NCBI GenBank assembly: GCA_016785225.1
Contig: JAFBJZ010000364.1
Span: 62,001-126,000, forward strand
Direction of reading: 5' to 3'
Length of the DNA stretch: 64,000 nt
From: Psettodes erumei
Taxonomy: Eukaryota > Chordata > Actinopteri > Pleuronectiformes > Psettodidae
The notes beneath the pieces are model-generated. The model saw only the letters and a list, made by a program, of their open reading frames with translations, had not been told where the DNA came from and made no database searches. Positions 1 through 12,345 of the stretch are shown here, piece after piece. Within the stretch, counting starts at the first letter, position 1; each line of letters begins with the position of its first letter. Made by a program: the position numbers and the translations under genes.

Positions 1-3000
1 TCAACTGATCCTAAGATTTCTGGACTAAAGATCATACCAAAATTTGGGAAAGTGACACTGTAATGTCAAACCTCAGTGGCTTCTTTACTTTTATGGTGAT
101 TAGGACAGCAGAAACCCAATAATGCTGCACTTATAATAGTTCACAGAATAATGTTGGGATAGGTTTATGTCTTTTTTTTCTGGCAGAAAAACTCCACAGC
201 AAGCTGACTGACACTGATAACTGATCACTCTAATTACCAAATATATGCCTGTGATACTTCTAGCAAGGAGCATTCATTCATTTGAACAATGATGTTCATT
301 TCAAGTTGTGTTTATTGCCACCTTACAAATGTAAGTCCAATATCCACTTTGTTTTAATCTCTTTGGGTAGGTTTTTTTTCCTCTTGATTAGTTGCTTTTT
401 TCTTTTCCAGCTAATCACTTACTGTATATGTGTCAGTTTGTGCTTGGGAGAGTGTTGTGCAGAACAGTGGGTTCATCTAACCTTCTGTACTCAAAACAGC
501 TACCTTAAATAATGTACAAGTACTGTGTAAAGCTGACAGAGGATACAAAAATATTGTTTAAATAGCTGACAGCTGCTTTTAATGGAAATAGTCTTTCAGA
601 CATGAAAATGCATTTTTCTAATGTTTTGACATATGACAGAAAACTCAACCTATGCTGTCATATACAGTAATTGAATTTCATATACAAAGATGTAAATTTT
701 AATTTCATGTAATAAAATTCTAACTGGCTGATTTTTTTTGAATGTTAATCCAATATTAATATTTCCTTTTGCTTTGTTTTGATCTCCACTAACTCCTGCT
801 ATGTCAAAAAACAACACTGTGACAGTCTGCAATAAAATTGCAGGACATGTAAAAACACATGTGAATGCTCCATTTGCAACTCCAAATTAATAAACCAAGT
901 AATAATTGCCAGTGAGTTAATTTACCAAGTGAGTCCATGATACAATTTGAAACATTGTGTAGAAATGTTGATTAGTGCAGTTTTAAACTTAATGAACCAC
1001 ACAAAGGTTAACACTATTAGAGAGCAAAATTCATGCTTTATAATCAGTTAGTTGATTTTAAAAAACTATAATATTGAACTACACAAAGCAATGCTACCAT
1101 GATTTAAATCTTCTGTTTGGCTTGGTTAGTTTACAGTATATATATTTTCCGTTCTTCCCTGCATCTCACTCATTCATCACCATGCAGAAGTCTTGGTCCG
1201 ACACTCAGACATTGCATTGTATATCATAGGAAACACACTCTCACTTATAGAAAACACCGATCATAATAAACCTTCTAGCAAGGAAGAGAAAATATGTCAG
1301 ACTGTGAGCAGGAGAATGAGAGAGTGCATGCCACAATGATCTATATCAGCCTAAAAGGAGGAAGACAGCATTCTGCACGCACAACATAGTAGATAAATTC
1401 CTGAATAGCTAAAATCACCATCATGTGCCAGTAAAAATGTAACATTACCTAAACTCACATTTAGAGATAGTAAAGTTGAAACAAATGCTCAAAGTAATTA
1501 TGAGCACACTGCTGCTGTAAACAGCTTCAGTGGATGCACGTATTCATTTTGAAAGCTGCAGAAGCCCTCCCTAGTAATTGTCCTATACATCTAAATTTAA
1601 ATATAATATAAATATAAATGTCCTATAAAATTATTGTCAAATAAATCTACCTTTAATTTAAATGTGACAGCCCCCCTTTCTTGGAATTCAGTCTTATCTT
1701 CTTCTCTTGTGAAAAATGTTAAAAAAGACAACTGAGTTTGGGCTTTCTCCAGCAATGTTCTGTTATCTCCTAATTAGCACAATTCATAGCTTATTTTGAC
1801 AGAAGTCGTACCATCAAATGTTGTAGAAGAATATTTCCTGTTCCTTTCCAGCTGCACAGAATGTCAACTTTTAAAAACTATACTGTCCCTTGGTTCTTCA
1901 GGAACAGATTTAAAGATTAAAACAGAATTTTATTACAAAGGATATGAATTATGTACTGTGAATGTCTCATATAAAATATAAGAAAGCAAATAATTAAAGA
2001 ATTATATATAATAAAATTAATACCTAAAGCTGCAATAGGCCATAGTAGAAAGCATTGTAGGTTATAGCATGTGTAATTGTTTTCATACCTTTGTAGGTGT
2101 GAAACTACTTGCCTGGAAACACTGAAGTACAAGGGAAACATGAAAGAGGTTACAGAAAAGTGGATAAACGCTTCATGTTTAAGGGGGATTTAGAAATAAA
2201 TTGGACCAGATTTTTAGTGACTGAATATTATATTATATTCATATCATATTATAATATAATTTTATTGTGCAATAGTATTGTTACTGCATCACACAAAAAA
2301 GAAATTGCGAAAAAGACATGACAGTGCCTACATTGTAATGAAATTAGTTATGGTATAATTATTAAAAAATATAAAATAGATTATATCCTGTACTTTTCTA
2401 AATGCATTTTGGGAAATTACATTGTAAAAAGTTAGTTCTCTTACTATTAAGAGTGGTGGACATTGTTGCAGGGGGACAGAAAATTTGGCTCAGCCTGGGC
2501 AGACATACATTTCCTACAGGACATTTCCTGCTGATTGCAGGAGAAGGGGGCAGTTCCTTCTCAGGAAGAATTTGTATGTTCTAGTTTTTTGTGGCAGTGT
2601 GAGCAGAGAGGTCCAGCTGGTTTTAAGTAATACACCTATGTTCTAAGTGGTCAAGACAGGGCCACAGCTATGATTTTAATGGTGATTGAAAGGTACCCTG
2701 CTCTACACAAAAACACTACACAACTACATATTGGGCACTTGAAACTGGTGCCCGAAGATCAGCAGAGTTGGCCAGGACTCTGGATGCAGGAACACGCTAG
2801 CTATTGGCCAAGATCCATAATGCAGGAACATGCTGGATGCTAGCTGGGACCTCTGACGCAGGACCACACTGGGGAGTGGAGGCTTGAGGATTCTTTGCAG
2901 CAGAGGCTTCAGGTGGTAACTAAGTTCCTGGGGCAAGGGCTCAAATTTATATGGGCAACTGAGTCTTTTTGGATCTGGGTAGCTGAGTCTCTGCAGTGGA

Positions 3001-4443
3001 CATGAAATTATAAACAAAATCATGAAGTTCAACCTCAAAAAAGCATCTGCTTGGTTCATAACATTAAATGAGTTTTGGACCCAGGCCCACATGGTAGTTG
3101 AAGATAAGATATTTAATATGAACAAAAGATCTTACAGAGCTTCATCTCACTGAAAGGCAGATACAAAAAATAGGAAAGCAAAAACTTTCGACACTTAGGA
3201 AAACACTAGAAGCTGAAGAAGACAAACCGACTAAGACCAAAGCAAATACACAGCCTTAAACACAAAACAGGGTAGGGATGAAGTAGAACTTCATGGCAAG
3301 GCAGACAATCACAGAGGCCAGAAAAGAAAAATGAGGAACAGGTGAGACACTGGGACATATGGAAAGCAAGAATACTGTTATAATTGTTTGGCTGTGTTTC
3401 ACGGGTTGGAATTGACACAAAACATCACTGTCTTGAACATTATCTATGGCTCACAACTACATTTGAACACTTCAAATGTAGCGCTCTGGGTCACATGTCT
3501 AAGTCAAACACAGATTCTTTAAAAAAATTGTGAGTTGGACAAGCCAATAGACTTGGTCATTCAGAAACCTTTTTCCTGGCAGTGGACAAAGGAAACACTA
3601 CTTAGTGACTGCATATCATATCCATGATATGAATTATGGTGTATTAAGACCAGCTGCAAAGCAAATTTTTCCTGCTATGTAATTGTGTGTCAAAGATTCA
3701 AATAGCTGATAATTAGTGCTGGGTGTCACAAATACACCTTACTCTGCATCCACATAAGTTGAAGAAAAAACAAAAAACAAAAAATGTTTTGTAGTGGATT
3801 CTCCTGAAGTCAACAATAATGGAGGACATCCAGAGATGTACAGTATCACTGCTACAGAATGTTGAGACAACTTTGAGAAGAGTCATTGGAATAGTACCAG
3901 GAATGTAATTCCACCTATTGGATGTACTTTACTAGGAACCAAATTAGTACTAGCACTTGCTGTCTTTTCTATTTTGTTAGCATATACTTAATTCCTCCAA
4001 AGTCAGTCCAGTGGTCGTACTCGCAGGAGTAATGCAAGGTGAAAATTAGTTTCAGACACCATAATGTAAGTTTTAAAATGTAGCATTGAAGAGGAAGAAG
4101 GATTCCAGGGCAGTGGTTAAGAACATGACAAATAAAGTCAGCATTTTAGGCAATTGTGTTGCAATGTTATTGCCTTTTAGATCATCAGGCAAATTGCCTG
4201 ACCATGGAGAAGTACTCCAAATAATCATTTAACACTAAAGCCCTGTCTTTGTTCTGAAGTTGGCAAGTGGGTGGTACCATGAGGAGTTTTAAGTAGAGGC
4301 TACAGGCAAGACTGAAATTCTTCAGCATTCAATTAAATATATACCTTTGATATATGGAAAGAAAAAGCCTTTATTGTTATTGTACTTCAGATATTATTAG
4401 AATAATAATTATTAATTATTAAATAATTGGATCTAATACATTA
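1..4443. other. AT-rich stretch without recognisable gene
   Basis: I see no family motif, exon-like run or RNA gene here on either strand. Open frames are short and of low-complexity composition. It holds A/T-rich sequence with TATA/ATTA runs around 2220-2280 and 4390-4560. The left-hand part may be old intergenic or repeat-derived DNA. Confidence 0.5.
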
Positions 4444-4746
4444 GATCACCTCGGGGCACCACCCTTGTTACAAGGGAAAGATAGCCAATTTATTAAATCA
4501 ATCTCATAACTAGTACTAAATTGTCAATTTGGAACTCTGATTAATAATTAATTTAATAACTAGAACCAAAATTACCAGATTAACAACTAGTTTAGGTAGA
4601 AGGAATTTGGAGTTCTTGACCGTGTAGAGGTTGGCGGAATTCACTCTTGTGCAACATTAAACAGGCAACAGGTATGTTTAATAATCATTTATTAACAAGA
4701 ATAAAAGAAAAGGAAACATACAATCTAGCTACAGTGTACTTTCTAC

Positions 4747-4748
<2 letters not shown>

Positions 4749-4792
<44 letters not shown>
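4749..4792. repeat. (GT)n microsatellite
   Basis: An uninterrupted GT dinucleotide run inside LTR-like repeat Z copy A. The same slot holds a longer run in copy B at 39308-39360. Confidence 0.97.
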
Positions 4793-4793
<1 letters not shown>

Positions 4794-4871
4794 TGGGTGT
4801 GTCAAATGGCTGCTGAGGCCTGGAGGCCCTGAACAAAGAAGATCTGTGGAGGCACTCAGACCATGTGCTGT

Positions 4872-4872
<1 letters not shown>

Positions 4873-4924
<52 letters not shown>
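4873..4924. repeat. (GT)n microsatellite
   Basis: A second GT run in repeat Z copy A, about 80 bp from the first. The matching run in copy B (39446-39481) is shorter. Confidence 0.97.
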
Positions 4925-4926
<2 letters not shown>

Positions 4927-5797
4927 CATGAGGTGCCAGGTTAGAGGAAGGATGGTTAGTTAGCATGCAAGCGTAACCTAACTACATCTACTTAACAATG
5001 TGGCAGAGCCAACAATACAATAACCGGTCTACCAAACTGATCACAACACTCAGTAAACACAAATACATCAAATCACAGTCCTTGATTTATCTTTAGCTTA
5101 GCTTATCTTAGCTTGACTAGGCCCAGTTGGTGTTACCAGTTCTGGTGTGAGAGAAACTCTCTGGTGTGTTGCTCCTTTGGCTGGTGGTTCCTGATGGAAG
5201 GGCCAAGCTGAGAGAGTTAGAATTCCAATGTTGGAAGGCAGTCTTTGCTGTGTGGTCCTGATGGCAGACGCTGGAGGAAACTGGCCGCTCCTTTGACGTA
5301 GTTGGTTAGCAGCTCGGTGCTAACTCGCTGTGTGGCTCCTGTTGTATGGAGGATTAACCTACAAACCTTGTGTTTGTTGGCCAATGGAGTTTGTTTGCCG
5401 GATCTTGATTGTTCCTCAGCAGGCTCTCGCGTCGCTGCTGTGAGGAAAGGTCTGAGGATCTGCTTTGGTCAGCAAGCTACCTCAGACAGCCAGCTGCAGC
5501 TGCACAGCTGGGGGTCCCTGGAGAGTGGTTCCAGGGCTTGGAGAAGAGAAGAGAAGAGCTTCAAGAGAAGAGAGCGGATAAAGGCTGAGCACAGCCTTTA
5601 TATGACTTGATGACCTCAGAGGTCACATGCCACAGTCATCCAGTGGTGGCTGCTGGATCGGATTTCACACCTGGAAGGTTGTGGGACTTTATGTTCCGGT
5701 GCTTTCCTTTGTCTCCAAGACAAAGAAAGCCATGTGGTCGAAACTTGGTTATGCGTGGTGAGCTTCCATTGCTCACCACCAGGTTCAGGTCCCAACA

Positions 5798-7571
5798 TTT
5801 AGTAAAGGTGGTAAAAATGCAAAGTCAATGGCGTGATCACCAAAGGGGAACAAACACTGATTCACAATAGGTGGTCAATGGGCAAATAATAACCTTGTAA
5901 ACACAGCAATGGCTGAAAATCCTGGCAAGCGACCACTTCCACCTGATCCCACTTGGAATGTTTGGCAGCAAGAAAATGTACCTAGTACCTTTAACTATGA
6001 TGAAGTTCTGAATAAGCTACAAATTTGAAATCAGTTATCAAGCATGCAAACTCACCTCATCTTCCTTACCCATGACTTTTTTGTGAGTCCTGTCCCATCC
6101 TTGTCCCTGGATAGAACTTTTTAATCTGTAATGATTTTTTAAATGGTTTGGCTCCACTACTTCTACATGTATTTTGAGCAAACATTCACAAATTGTGACC
6201 CCTTGCTTAAACCACTACTTGATAATAAAGCTATTATCATTTTAAAAAATCCCATCCCACTTTAAATTGGACTTTCACTTCAAATGCCATCCTCATCTCT
6301 GACCAAATATGAAATTTGTGAAACAACTGTAGTAAACAAACTCTTACTTAAATCATTCTCAGCAAATGGTAATTGACCCATGTCCCTGTCCCACCTTGAT
6401 GGGATTCCAGGTCAAAACATCCTTACCTGAATTTCACAGGAATGTATTTAATTACATTAAATATTTTAATTATTTAATAGTTTGATCTTAATTTTGTTGT
6501 CACTTTTTTAAGAGAGCTGGCAATTTGCCGGACACCAACCGTGCCAACTCACTTGATCTTACAATATTAGAAATGCATTTCAACAGTTTGAAATTTTAAG
6601 TAATTACCACTCATTGCTTGCTGGAGGCACTTACCATGCACATTCCTCCTTATGTCCAATAAAGAAATATGTTTAAGTGAATTTTCCTCTCAAATGAGCT
6701 CCACACCATATATACAGCACGGGCTGTCTAGGTACATGAAAGTAAGCCTGGGTGTTACCTAATGCAGAGGGGTGTTATTTTTTCGCAACAAATGGCATAT
6801 GAAAAAATAAGTATTTACCAACTTTGCCTATTAGGTGCTCTACTGTGCAAAAGCCACCGTTAAGTTAAAATGCCCCCAGCATAGAGTGAATATATTCTAG
6901 TTTTATAAATTTAATATTTCATAGCTTATATTCTGAACTTTACCAATTAAGATTGCCCTGGGGGAAGTAGGACTTTGGCTCTGGTTCCCTCTCTCTCTCA
7001 TTCTCTCCTCTCCTATGGCAGAGTGTCAATTAAAATGACATCTGGTGTCACTGTCACTGTCGATAAAATGACATGTTTCTCCTGAAAGCCCTAATAGGAT
7101 CACCTCTCCACCACTCAATCCAATCCTCTGCTATAATTGTTTCACATTCAGTCATCAGCTAGTGTTTGAAACTTTGCCCCTGTTTTTGTCCTCACTTGGT
7201 AGACTTTTCTTTTTTTCCATTCCTTCCTAACTTTCCACTGTGTCACCACACCTTGGTTTTCTTTGCCATAAAATAATTTTATTTTAATTTTACATGCAGT
7301 CATCAAGCTCCATAGAAAGTGCATTTTGTTGGCCACCTCAGAAATTGAACAGAAGTCCAATAGTAGCTACCTAGGAAGTAATAATACACAAAGATGCATG
7401 CAGTTGATGTCTAAAAAACAGTCAATAATCATTGATGTTTATTTAACAATCAATGCCCTTTCAGCTCTCCTCAGCCCTACATCAAATGACACCTGAAATC
7501 GTATCACAAAATGTCATAGAGTCTTTGCTGTTTAGGCAACCCATGTCATAATGATGGGATTTTATGATGTG
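5798..7571. other. No clear gene; one unusual 39-codon frame
   Basis: Mostly A/T-rich sequence without recognised motifs. An ATG frame at 5909-6028 (plus) encodes 39 residues starting MAENPGKRPLPPDP and containing TWNVWQQENVP. Its composition looks protein-like, unlike the surrounding noise, and it may be the remains of an element or exon. I do not recognise it. Confidence 0.35.
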
Positions 7572-9130
7572 CAGTGGTGAATCTATAGCATTTTACGTGG
7601 GGTGGTAAGAGGTCTTGGCAGGGTGGCAAAAGAGGATGGTACATGGGAATACTCGAATATACTGTATGTAAATAGATTTGACAAAAGATCCACAAAAATA
7701 CTGTTGTTTTTTTTAACAGGAACACACCCAGTATTCAAACAACACAAAACTGTACAGCTCTTAAAATCTAGTATCAAGTATTAATAATAAAATGAAAATA
7801 ATTAACTACAGGTAAAAGCTCTGCTCATCACCAAACTTTTCAAAGACAGCTTAAGGCAGTGGTTATTGTGCTGCCCAGCAAAACATTTAACAAAAATATC
7901 CAAATATAATGCTTTTGTACATTTTTTCTCAATGCTAAGAACAGCTAGATTCCTTCTGCTATAGTTGAGCGTTGAGGTGATTTTACGACCTTCAAAGTTG
8001 AAAGGCTTTGCTCACACCCTGCAGTACCTGCTAGCAAGAAAATAGCCGCTAACAAAGCAAGTCTTCCTTTAAGAAGTCACTGTTTTACAGGTTTAAAGCT
8101 TGTATACCCCTCATTATCTTGCAGCTACAATTTGAAAAGTGCCTGTCCAACTTCTTTTTCTCTATGATGGGACTGAATATACCTACTCTGAAGACATGGG
8201 TGCTGTCAACATGCTGTGCTTGCTGTCCAAGTGTAGTTAAAAGTCTGTCATGTAGTTTGTTCAATATATGTGTGCTGCTTTTTGATTTGACTGGTAGAAA
8301 TGTTGCAATTGTTGCATGTTTCAACAATTGCATTCCACAGCTCATTAAAGCTTACTCTATAATATTCCCCAAAGTCTGTCTAAGTAAGGTCAGACGCTTT
8401 TAGTAAGGTCCACATTAGGTGACTGGAGCATCTCAGGTAAAATAAGAAATAGTTTTACCAATAATGTTTTTGAAGACTAAAAGGAGCCCTATGAAAATGA
8501 AGTCAGTATGAGAACATTGTCCTCTTGCCTTACAGCTCTATGTGGATTGGCCTCTTTAGATTTAATCAAGCACTCCTATTACTGCAGTGAACCTGTCCAT
8601 AAGGTTTCTGCATGCAGCATATCCCCAGGCCCCTCTGGTGTCATTAAGTTTTGGTAGTTCCTGTTGTACCTCACTGAATATTTCTTTCTGAACATCAATC
8701 GACTTATGAATATATACAGTCTTTCCAGCAAAGTGAAAAAAACAAAACATGCAGCTTCTGGGACATTTTTCACACAGGCAACAATGACAAGTTTGCTGCA
8801 GCTGCAGCCACTGACTGCAGCCCCACCATAGCCTTAGCCCATGACATTGTCTTTTTATATGTTAAACTGGCTCCATCCAAATGCTCTGCTTTGTGGTGCT
8901 CAAGAAAGCTCTCCTTATCCACACCATCATAATAATATCTCATGACCAGACAGCTGCTCCTTTTTTGTTTAATTTGTTTAGTCGGATCTGCTAAAATAGA
9001 AATGTGCTCACTTTCTTTAACCTCTTTTATAATTTTCTCCCTCTACACTTCTGCTAAATATTCAAACATCTCATTTGACTGCCTTTGCTTGTGTATTTTG
9101 CATTTCTAGGACCATGTGAAAGCTGTCTTT
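7572..9130 (-). mobile_element. hAT transposon remnant (ZMYM1-like transposase)
   Basis: Minus-strand pieces match the transposase type found in ZMYM1-like hAT proteins. In order: ILADPTKQIK with LVMRYYYDG near 8900-9000, PEAACFVFFTLLERLYIF near 8700-8770, LPKLNDTRGAWGYAACR near 8600-8660, and KIMRGIQALN near 8090-8110. These lie in several frames with stops, so the gene is dead. The 3' end is probably at 7572, where the plus strand reads CAGTGGTGAATCTATAG, a hAT-type terminal repeat. I could not find the other terminus, so the 5' part is missing or too diverged. The family call rests on motif order. Confidence 0.75.
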
Positions 9131-9899
9131 TCACTAAGATATTATGTTGACTCAAAATCTAATAAACCAAGGAAATTTCACCAGTTTTTTTTCGAGGTTT
9201 CTGAGTGAATGAGTAAATGGCTGTCAAAAGTAAAATTTCAACCAGAGTTTTAACGTACTTTTAATTTCCGATTTGTTTTGTTTAATTTTCTGATTTTTTT
9301 TTTACTTTCATTTTCCATTATTCTGAGGACAGATGTATCTGTCCTGGCCATGATTTTGTACTCCGTACTGTCCTCGCAGTATGTGTGCTTATGCAAATCT
9401 AGACAGTCAGATAATGGATGGAAGTCATCCAAAGTCATCCAAAAGGCTTAATTTTTCTTGTCCTTTAATGAAGTCCTCTATTTTCCAATTTCTCCGTAAA
9501 ACTGAAAATTATTAGAAAGATAGAAACACAATTTACTTACTGAAACAGTGTACGAGCAAGCATTGAATAAGTGAATTTCAATTAGCATCCATCAATCAAC
9601 AAAATGATAAGAGTTAGCGTCTTCCGAAAGCTGCAGAGTATATCCACTGAAAACATCAAACATCAAATTAGGTCTTCATTACAAAAATACACAATCATAT
9701 AACAATTTTTCACATATAATACTCACAGATATTCTCCAAGGCAAAAAGCCAGAGCCAGAAAACTCCAGCAATATGATTTCAGCAGTTTGTTTAGCTGTCT
9801 GTGCTCAACTCTGTTCACCTGAGCATACAACAGAAAAATACAGCATAGCTGGACTTAACGAACAGAGCACTCACTCTGACGCCTGCTTGATTATTAAGT
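9131..9899. other. No recognised gene
   Basis: A/T-rich sequence between the hAT remnant and the BEL/Pao block. It could contain the lost 5' end of the hAT or a BEL LTR, but I see no terminal repeat. Confidence 0.4.
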
Positions 9900-10607
9900 T
9901 ATGAACTGAAACTTAACATTTTAAACTTTCTAACCTTTAAAGACAGTACACTCCCCGCTTGGTATGATGACATTATATCACTCCAGCTACACACAAATTT
10001 TAAATGGGAATGCTTTCTGGAAACAATACACATTAAGTCTGAAAGAAGGACTACGATCTCTGAGACTGACCTTAAAAACACCTTGGCTGTCCCATCCTTT
10101 ACAATCTGCACCTCCACTTTGCTGACTGTCATCACTGCTTCGCAAAGTCTTAACAACTAGTCCCACTGGCCATTCATTTCTGTGGGCTTGGCTGCCTTTC
10201 AGCAAGATGACAACTCCTTCTTTGACATTCGGCTTGTCTTTTGTCCACACTTCCTGGGGCTTTGTAGTGCAGACAGATACTCTCCCTTCCACCTCTTCCA
10301 AAATGTGTCAGCAAGACACTGGACTTGCTTCCACTGCTTGCCAGACAACTGAGCTGTGTCAAAGTGGGCTGAAACTGCACTCATCTTTTGAGTAAGGAGT
10401 ATCTCTGGGGTGAGCACCATAGGCATATCTGGGTCAGTGGATATGGTCACAAGAGGTCTTGCGTTCATGATTGCCATGACTTCCACCATAAAAGTGCTCA
10501 GAACTTCATGTGTGAGACATGTTAGTCCCATCTGAAGCAACATTGCATCCAAGATGCACCTGACAACTCTGATGAGCCTTTCCCAGGAGCCACCCATGTA
10601 GGAAGTC
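9900..10607 (-). pseudogene. BEL/Pao pol C-terminus (integrase end, DUF5641-like)
   Basis: The minus-strand frame at 10199-10645 contains MGGSWERLIRVVRCILDAML and LTHEVLSTFMVEV followed by a run with NARPLV, which is the post-integrase region of BEL/Pao polyproteins. It continues in two shifted frames at 9987-10301 and 9899-10156 (WPVGLVVKTLRSSDD, KVEVQIVKDGTAKVF). The frameshifts make it non-functional. Its upstream edge meets the LTR-like repeat at 10608, so an LTR-bearing element appears to have landed in, or recombined with, this older copy. Protein coding of the family is established knowledge; the insertion history is inference. Confidence 0.8.
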
Positions 10608-11125
10608 TGAAGGACATATACGCTAATGAATGGTTGCCTCCTCACTGGCTATGTATTCCGGTCAGAGAATAGCTGTGACTTCCACTGAGATTGACAGATT
10701 TATTGTTGTACAAACAGCATCAAAGGTGGGATAAAGTTGGGTGTGGTTTCTGTAAATAAAGTATACAGAAAAATATTATCACTATACAGTGTAACAGACA
10801 AAGTAAATGTACAAACTAAATGATTAATTATATAAACAAATCTACATCATTATATACAGACTTTTGAATATATAATAAGATACAGTATAGTTACACTCTA
10901 AGGCCACAAATGGTAAAGCAGATAATATCCAAAAGAAGTCTAGGAATACGATAGGTCACGTGAGGGCAAACTACGGCAGATATCCACTTTTACTAATTCA
11001 AATAACTCGTTGTTAAATAAAATAGACACTATAGTCATATTAAACTATAAAAGTGCTTCAAATCCCGACTATGCATGCATCAGTAACTTAAGAAATGTGA
11101 ATATTAACAGCTATATCTGTAACCA
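10608..11125 (-). repeat. LTR-like direct repeat, copy 1 (3' side of BEL block)
   Basis: About 518 bp, matched by 16243-16756 in the same orientation. Both copies begin TGAAGGAC on the plus strand and end TAACCA, giving TG...CA ends. Copy 2 lacks a stretch of about 45 bp near 10660-10700. On the minus strand an AATAAA signal lies about 100 bp from the 3' end. The two copies flank the 11126-16242 BEL/Pao block, as LTRs would. No polypurine tract or primer site is obvious, so the LTR call is likely rather than proven. Confidence 0.65.
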
Positions 11126-11397
11126 GTTTTACATCATTGCAATGTACACAAGACAAGGGAATTGACCAAGTTACCAGACTACAGGACTTACAATGAACTC
11201 AAAGAGGATAAAAGGTAGATAAAATATAAACAAGGATTGTGTACTTACATCCTGATTAACGCACATGTACACACAAATAAATCCAAATGCTAACGCAGAG
11301 ACGAAGTTGCTCTACACATGTGTCCATGGCAATCGATGAACAAGGAAGTAAGTCACGGTTGACGTGGATCCAGCAAGGAGTTTTCCACAGCCGTAGC
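11126..11397. other. Unassigned spacer next to the LTR-like repeat
   Basis: No motif seen. It lies between the duplicated BEL protease piece and LTR-like copy 1. Confidence 0.35.
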
Positions 11398-11858
11398 TTA
11401 GCGGGCTACACCGTCCACTGTGACATGAACGGTTCACTGGTCCAGTGTGTTGACAGCTGGCTGATCTTGTTTGGAGCGTGTTGCCTCCTTCTCATATCGA
11501 AATGGCAGCGTGTCGATTTGCCACAGCATTTCCACATGCCAATATAGGTCCTGAGTAGGTGACGGGAATGATGTGAGGAAGCATGAAGTTTCCTTGGAGG
11601 GGGTTTGTAGGAAGTTGGTTGGTCCCTGTATGGTCCATCCTAGCAAGGTGCATACAGCGACCGGGCTTCCTGGAGGTCCCATCTGTACTGAGGCAGTGTG
11701 AGGCACTGTGCAGAGGCTGGACTCTGTTGAACCCTCGCACTGGCACCCCCAGGAGATGTTCATACCTCTTCTTGAACTCTGCAGAGCAAGACTGCTCTGC
11801 GAGACTCAGTTCTTCTGCAGGTAAAAGCATAACTGATGGGGTATTTCACATTTAGCTT
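11398..11858 (-). pseudogene. BEL/Pao protease-region fragment, duplicate copy
   Basis: This block closely repeats 15041-15490. The minus strand encodes AEELSLAEQSCSAEF, GVPVRGFNRVQ, GWTIQGPTNFLQ and HVEMLWQIDTLPFRYEKE, which lie between protease and reverse transcriptase in BEL/Pao polyproteins. The motifs are spread over two frames. Its 5' edge joins directly to a DUF5641-like tail at 11859, an order never used by an intact element (protease should precede RT and integrase). This indicates recombination between copies or a deletion that fused two elements. Confidence 0.8.
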
Positions 11859-12300
11859 GGCGACAGGACAAGTGGTTGCCTTTGATGTCCACCTTGGCTG
11901 TGCGAATCTTATCATCGTCACTGGGGATGATGCGGGTGATGCGCCCGACGGGCCACAGCGCCCTCGGGAGCTGTGACTCGAGCACCATGACGACAGTGCC
12001 CACTGCCAGGTCTGGTGTAGCAGTTCACTTTTGCCGGGTTTGGGGACCAGGCAGGTAGTTGCGAGAGAACTGACCCCAGAAGTGATCAGCAAGCACCTGA
12101 CTGTGGCGCCATCTGCATCGTCCCAGTAGGTCACTCGAGCCGTAGACTGCCTGGGGTAGCAAAGCATCTCACTGCCCCATGAGTAGGAGATTTGGGGTAA
12201 TTGGATCAGGATCATCCAGGTCAGAGGAGGCATAGCCTAGCGGCTTAGAATTGAGGATGCACTCAACTTTGATGAGCAAGGTCATCAGGACTTCCTCAGG
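11859..12300 (-). pseudogene. BEL/Pao DUF5641-like C-terminal domain fragment
   Basis: The minus strand encodes LLIKVECILNSKPLGY and DPDPITPNLLLM, then pieces reading WRHSQVLADHFW and TVVMVLESQLPRALWPVGRI. This is the conserved tail after the integrase core in BEL/Pao elements. At least one frameshift and a stop are present. At its upstream end the sequence stops exactly at the (GATG/GATA)n tail of the LINE at 12301. It is a different segment from the one at 9900-10607 and so may belong to the same element as the RT at 14373-14976. Confidence 0.8.
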
Positions 12301-12345
12301 GATGGATGGATGGATGGATGGATAGATAGATAGATAGATAGAAAC
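12301..12345. repeat. GGAT/AGAT tetranucleotide run (LINE 3' tail)
   Basis: Tandem GGAT units followed by AGAT units. On the minus strand they follow an AATAAAGTTTCTATC sequence, so they form the 3' tail of the LINE at 12301-14372. Short tandem tails are usual for CR1/L2-group elements. Confidence 0.9.

Larger units (their letters stand above)
4444..5797 (-). repeat. LTR-like repeat family Z, copy A
   Basis: This stretch recurs almost identically at 39149-40367, so it is a dispersed repeat. Read on the minus strand it starts TGTTGGG at 5797 and ends GTAACA at 4466, the TG...CA form of an LTR of about 1.33 kb. A TATAAAGG box lies near 5600 and an AATAAA signal near 4697 (both minus), which implies a long R region. 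Four bases past the LTR end, 4444-4461 reads TGGTGCCCCGAGGTGATC, placed as a primer-binding site would be, though I cannot match it to a tRNA. No coding sequence follows at lower coordinates, so this is a solo LTR or an LTR plus leader. The LTR call rests on end structure, the promoter/poly(A) signals and the second copy. Confidence 0.6.

Noticed and set aside
2724..3125. 133-codon minus-strand frame
   Set aside because: It contains repeated LPS/SYP-like low-complexity sequence and no motif; no start context or homology I can name.
4729..4944. Open frames reading CVCVCV or THTHTH across the GT tracts
   Set aside because: Dinucleotide repeats give stop-free frames by chance; the same applies at 29295-29693, 39221-39486, 50523-50764 and 50813-51220.
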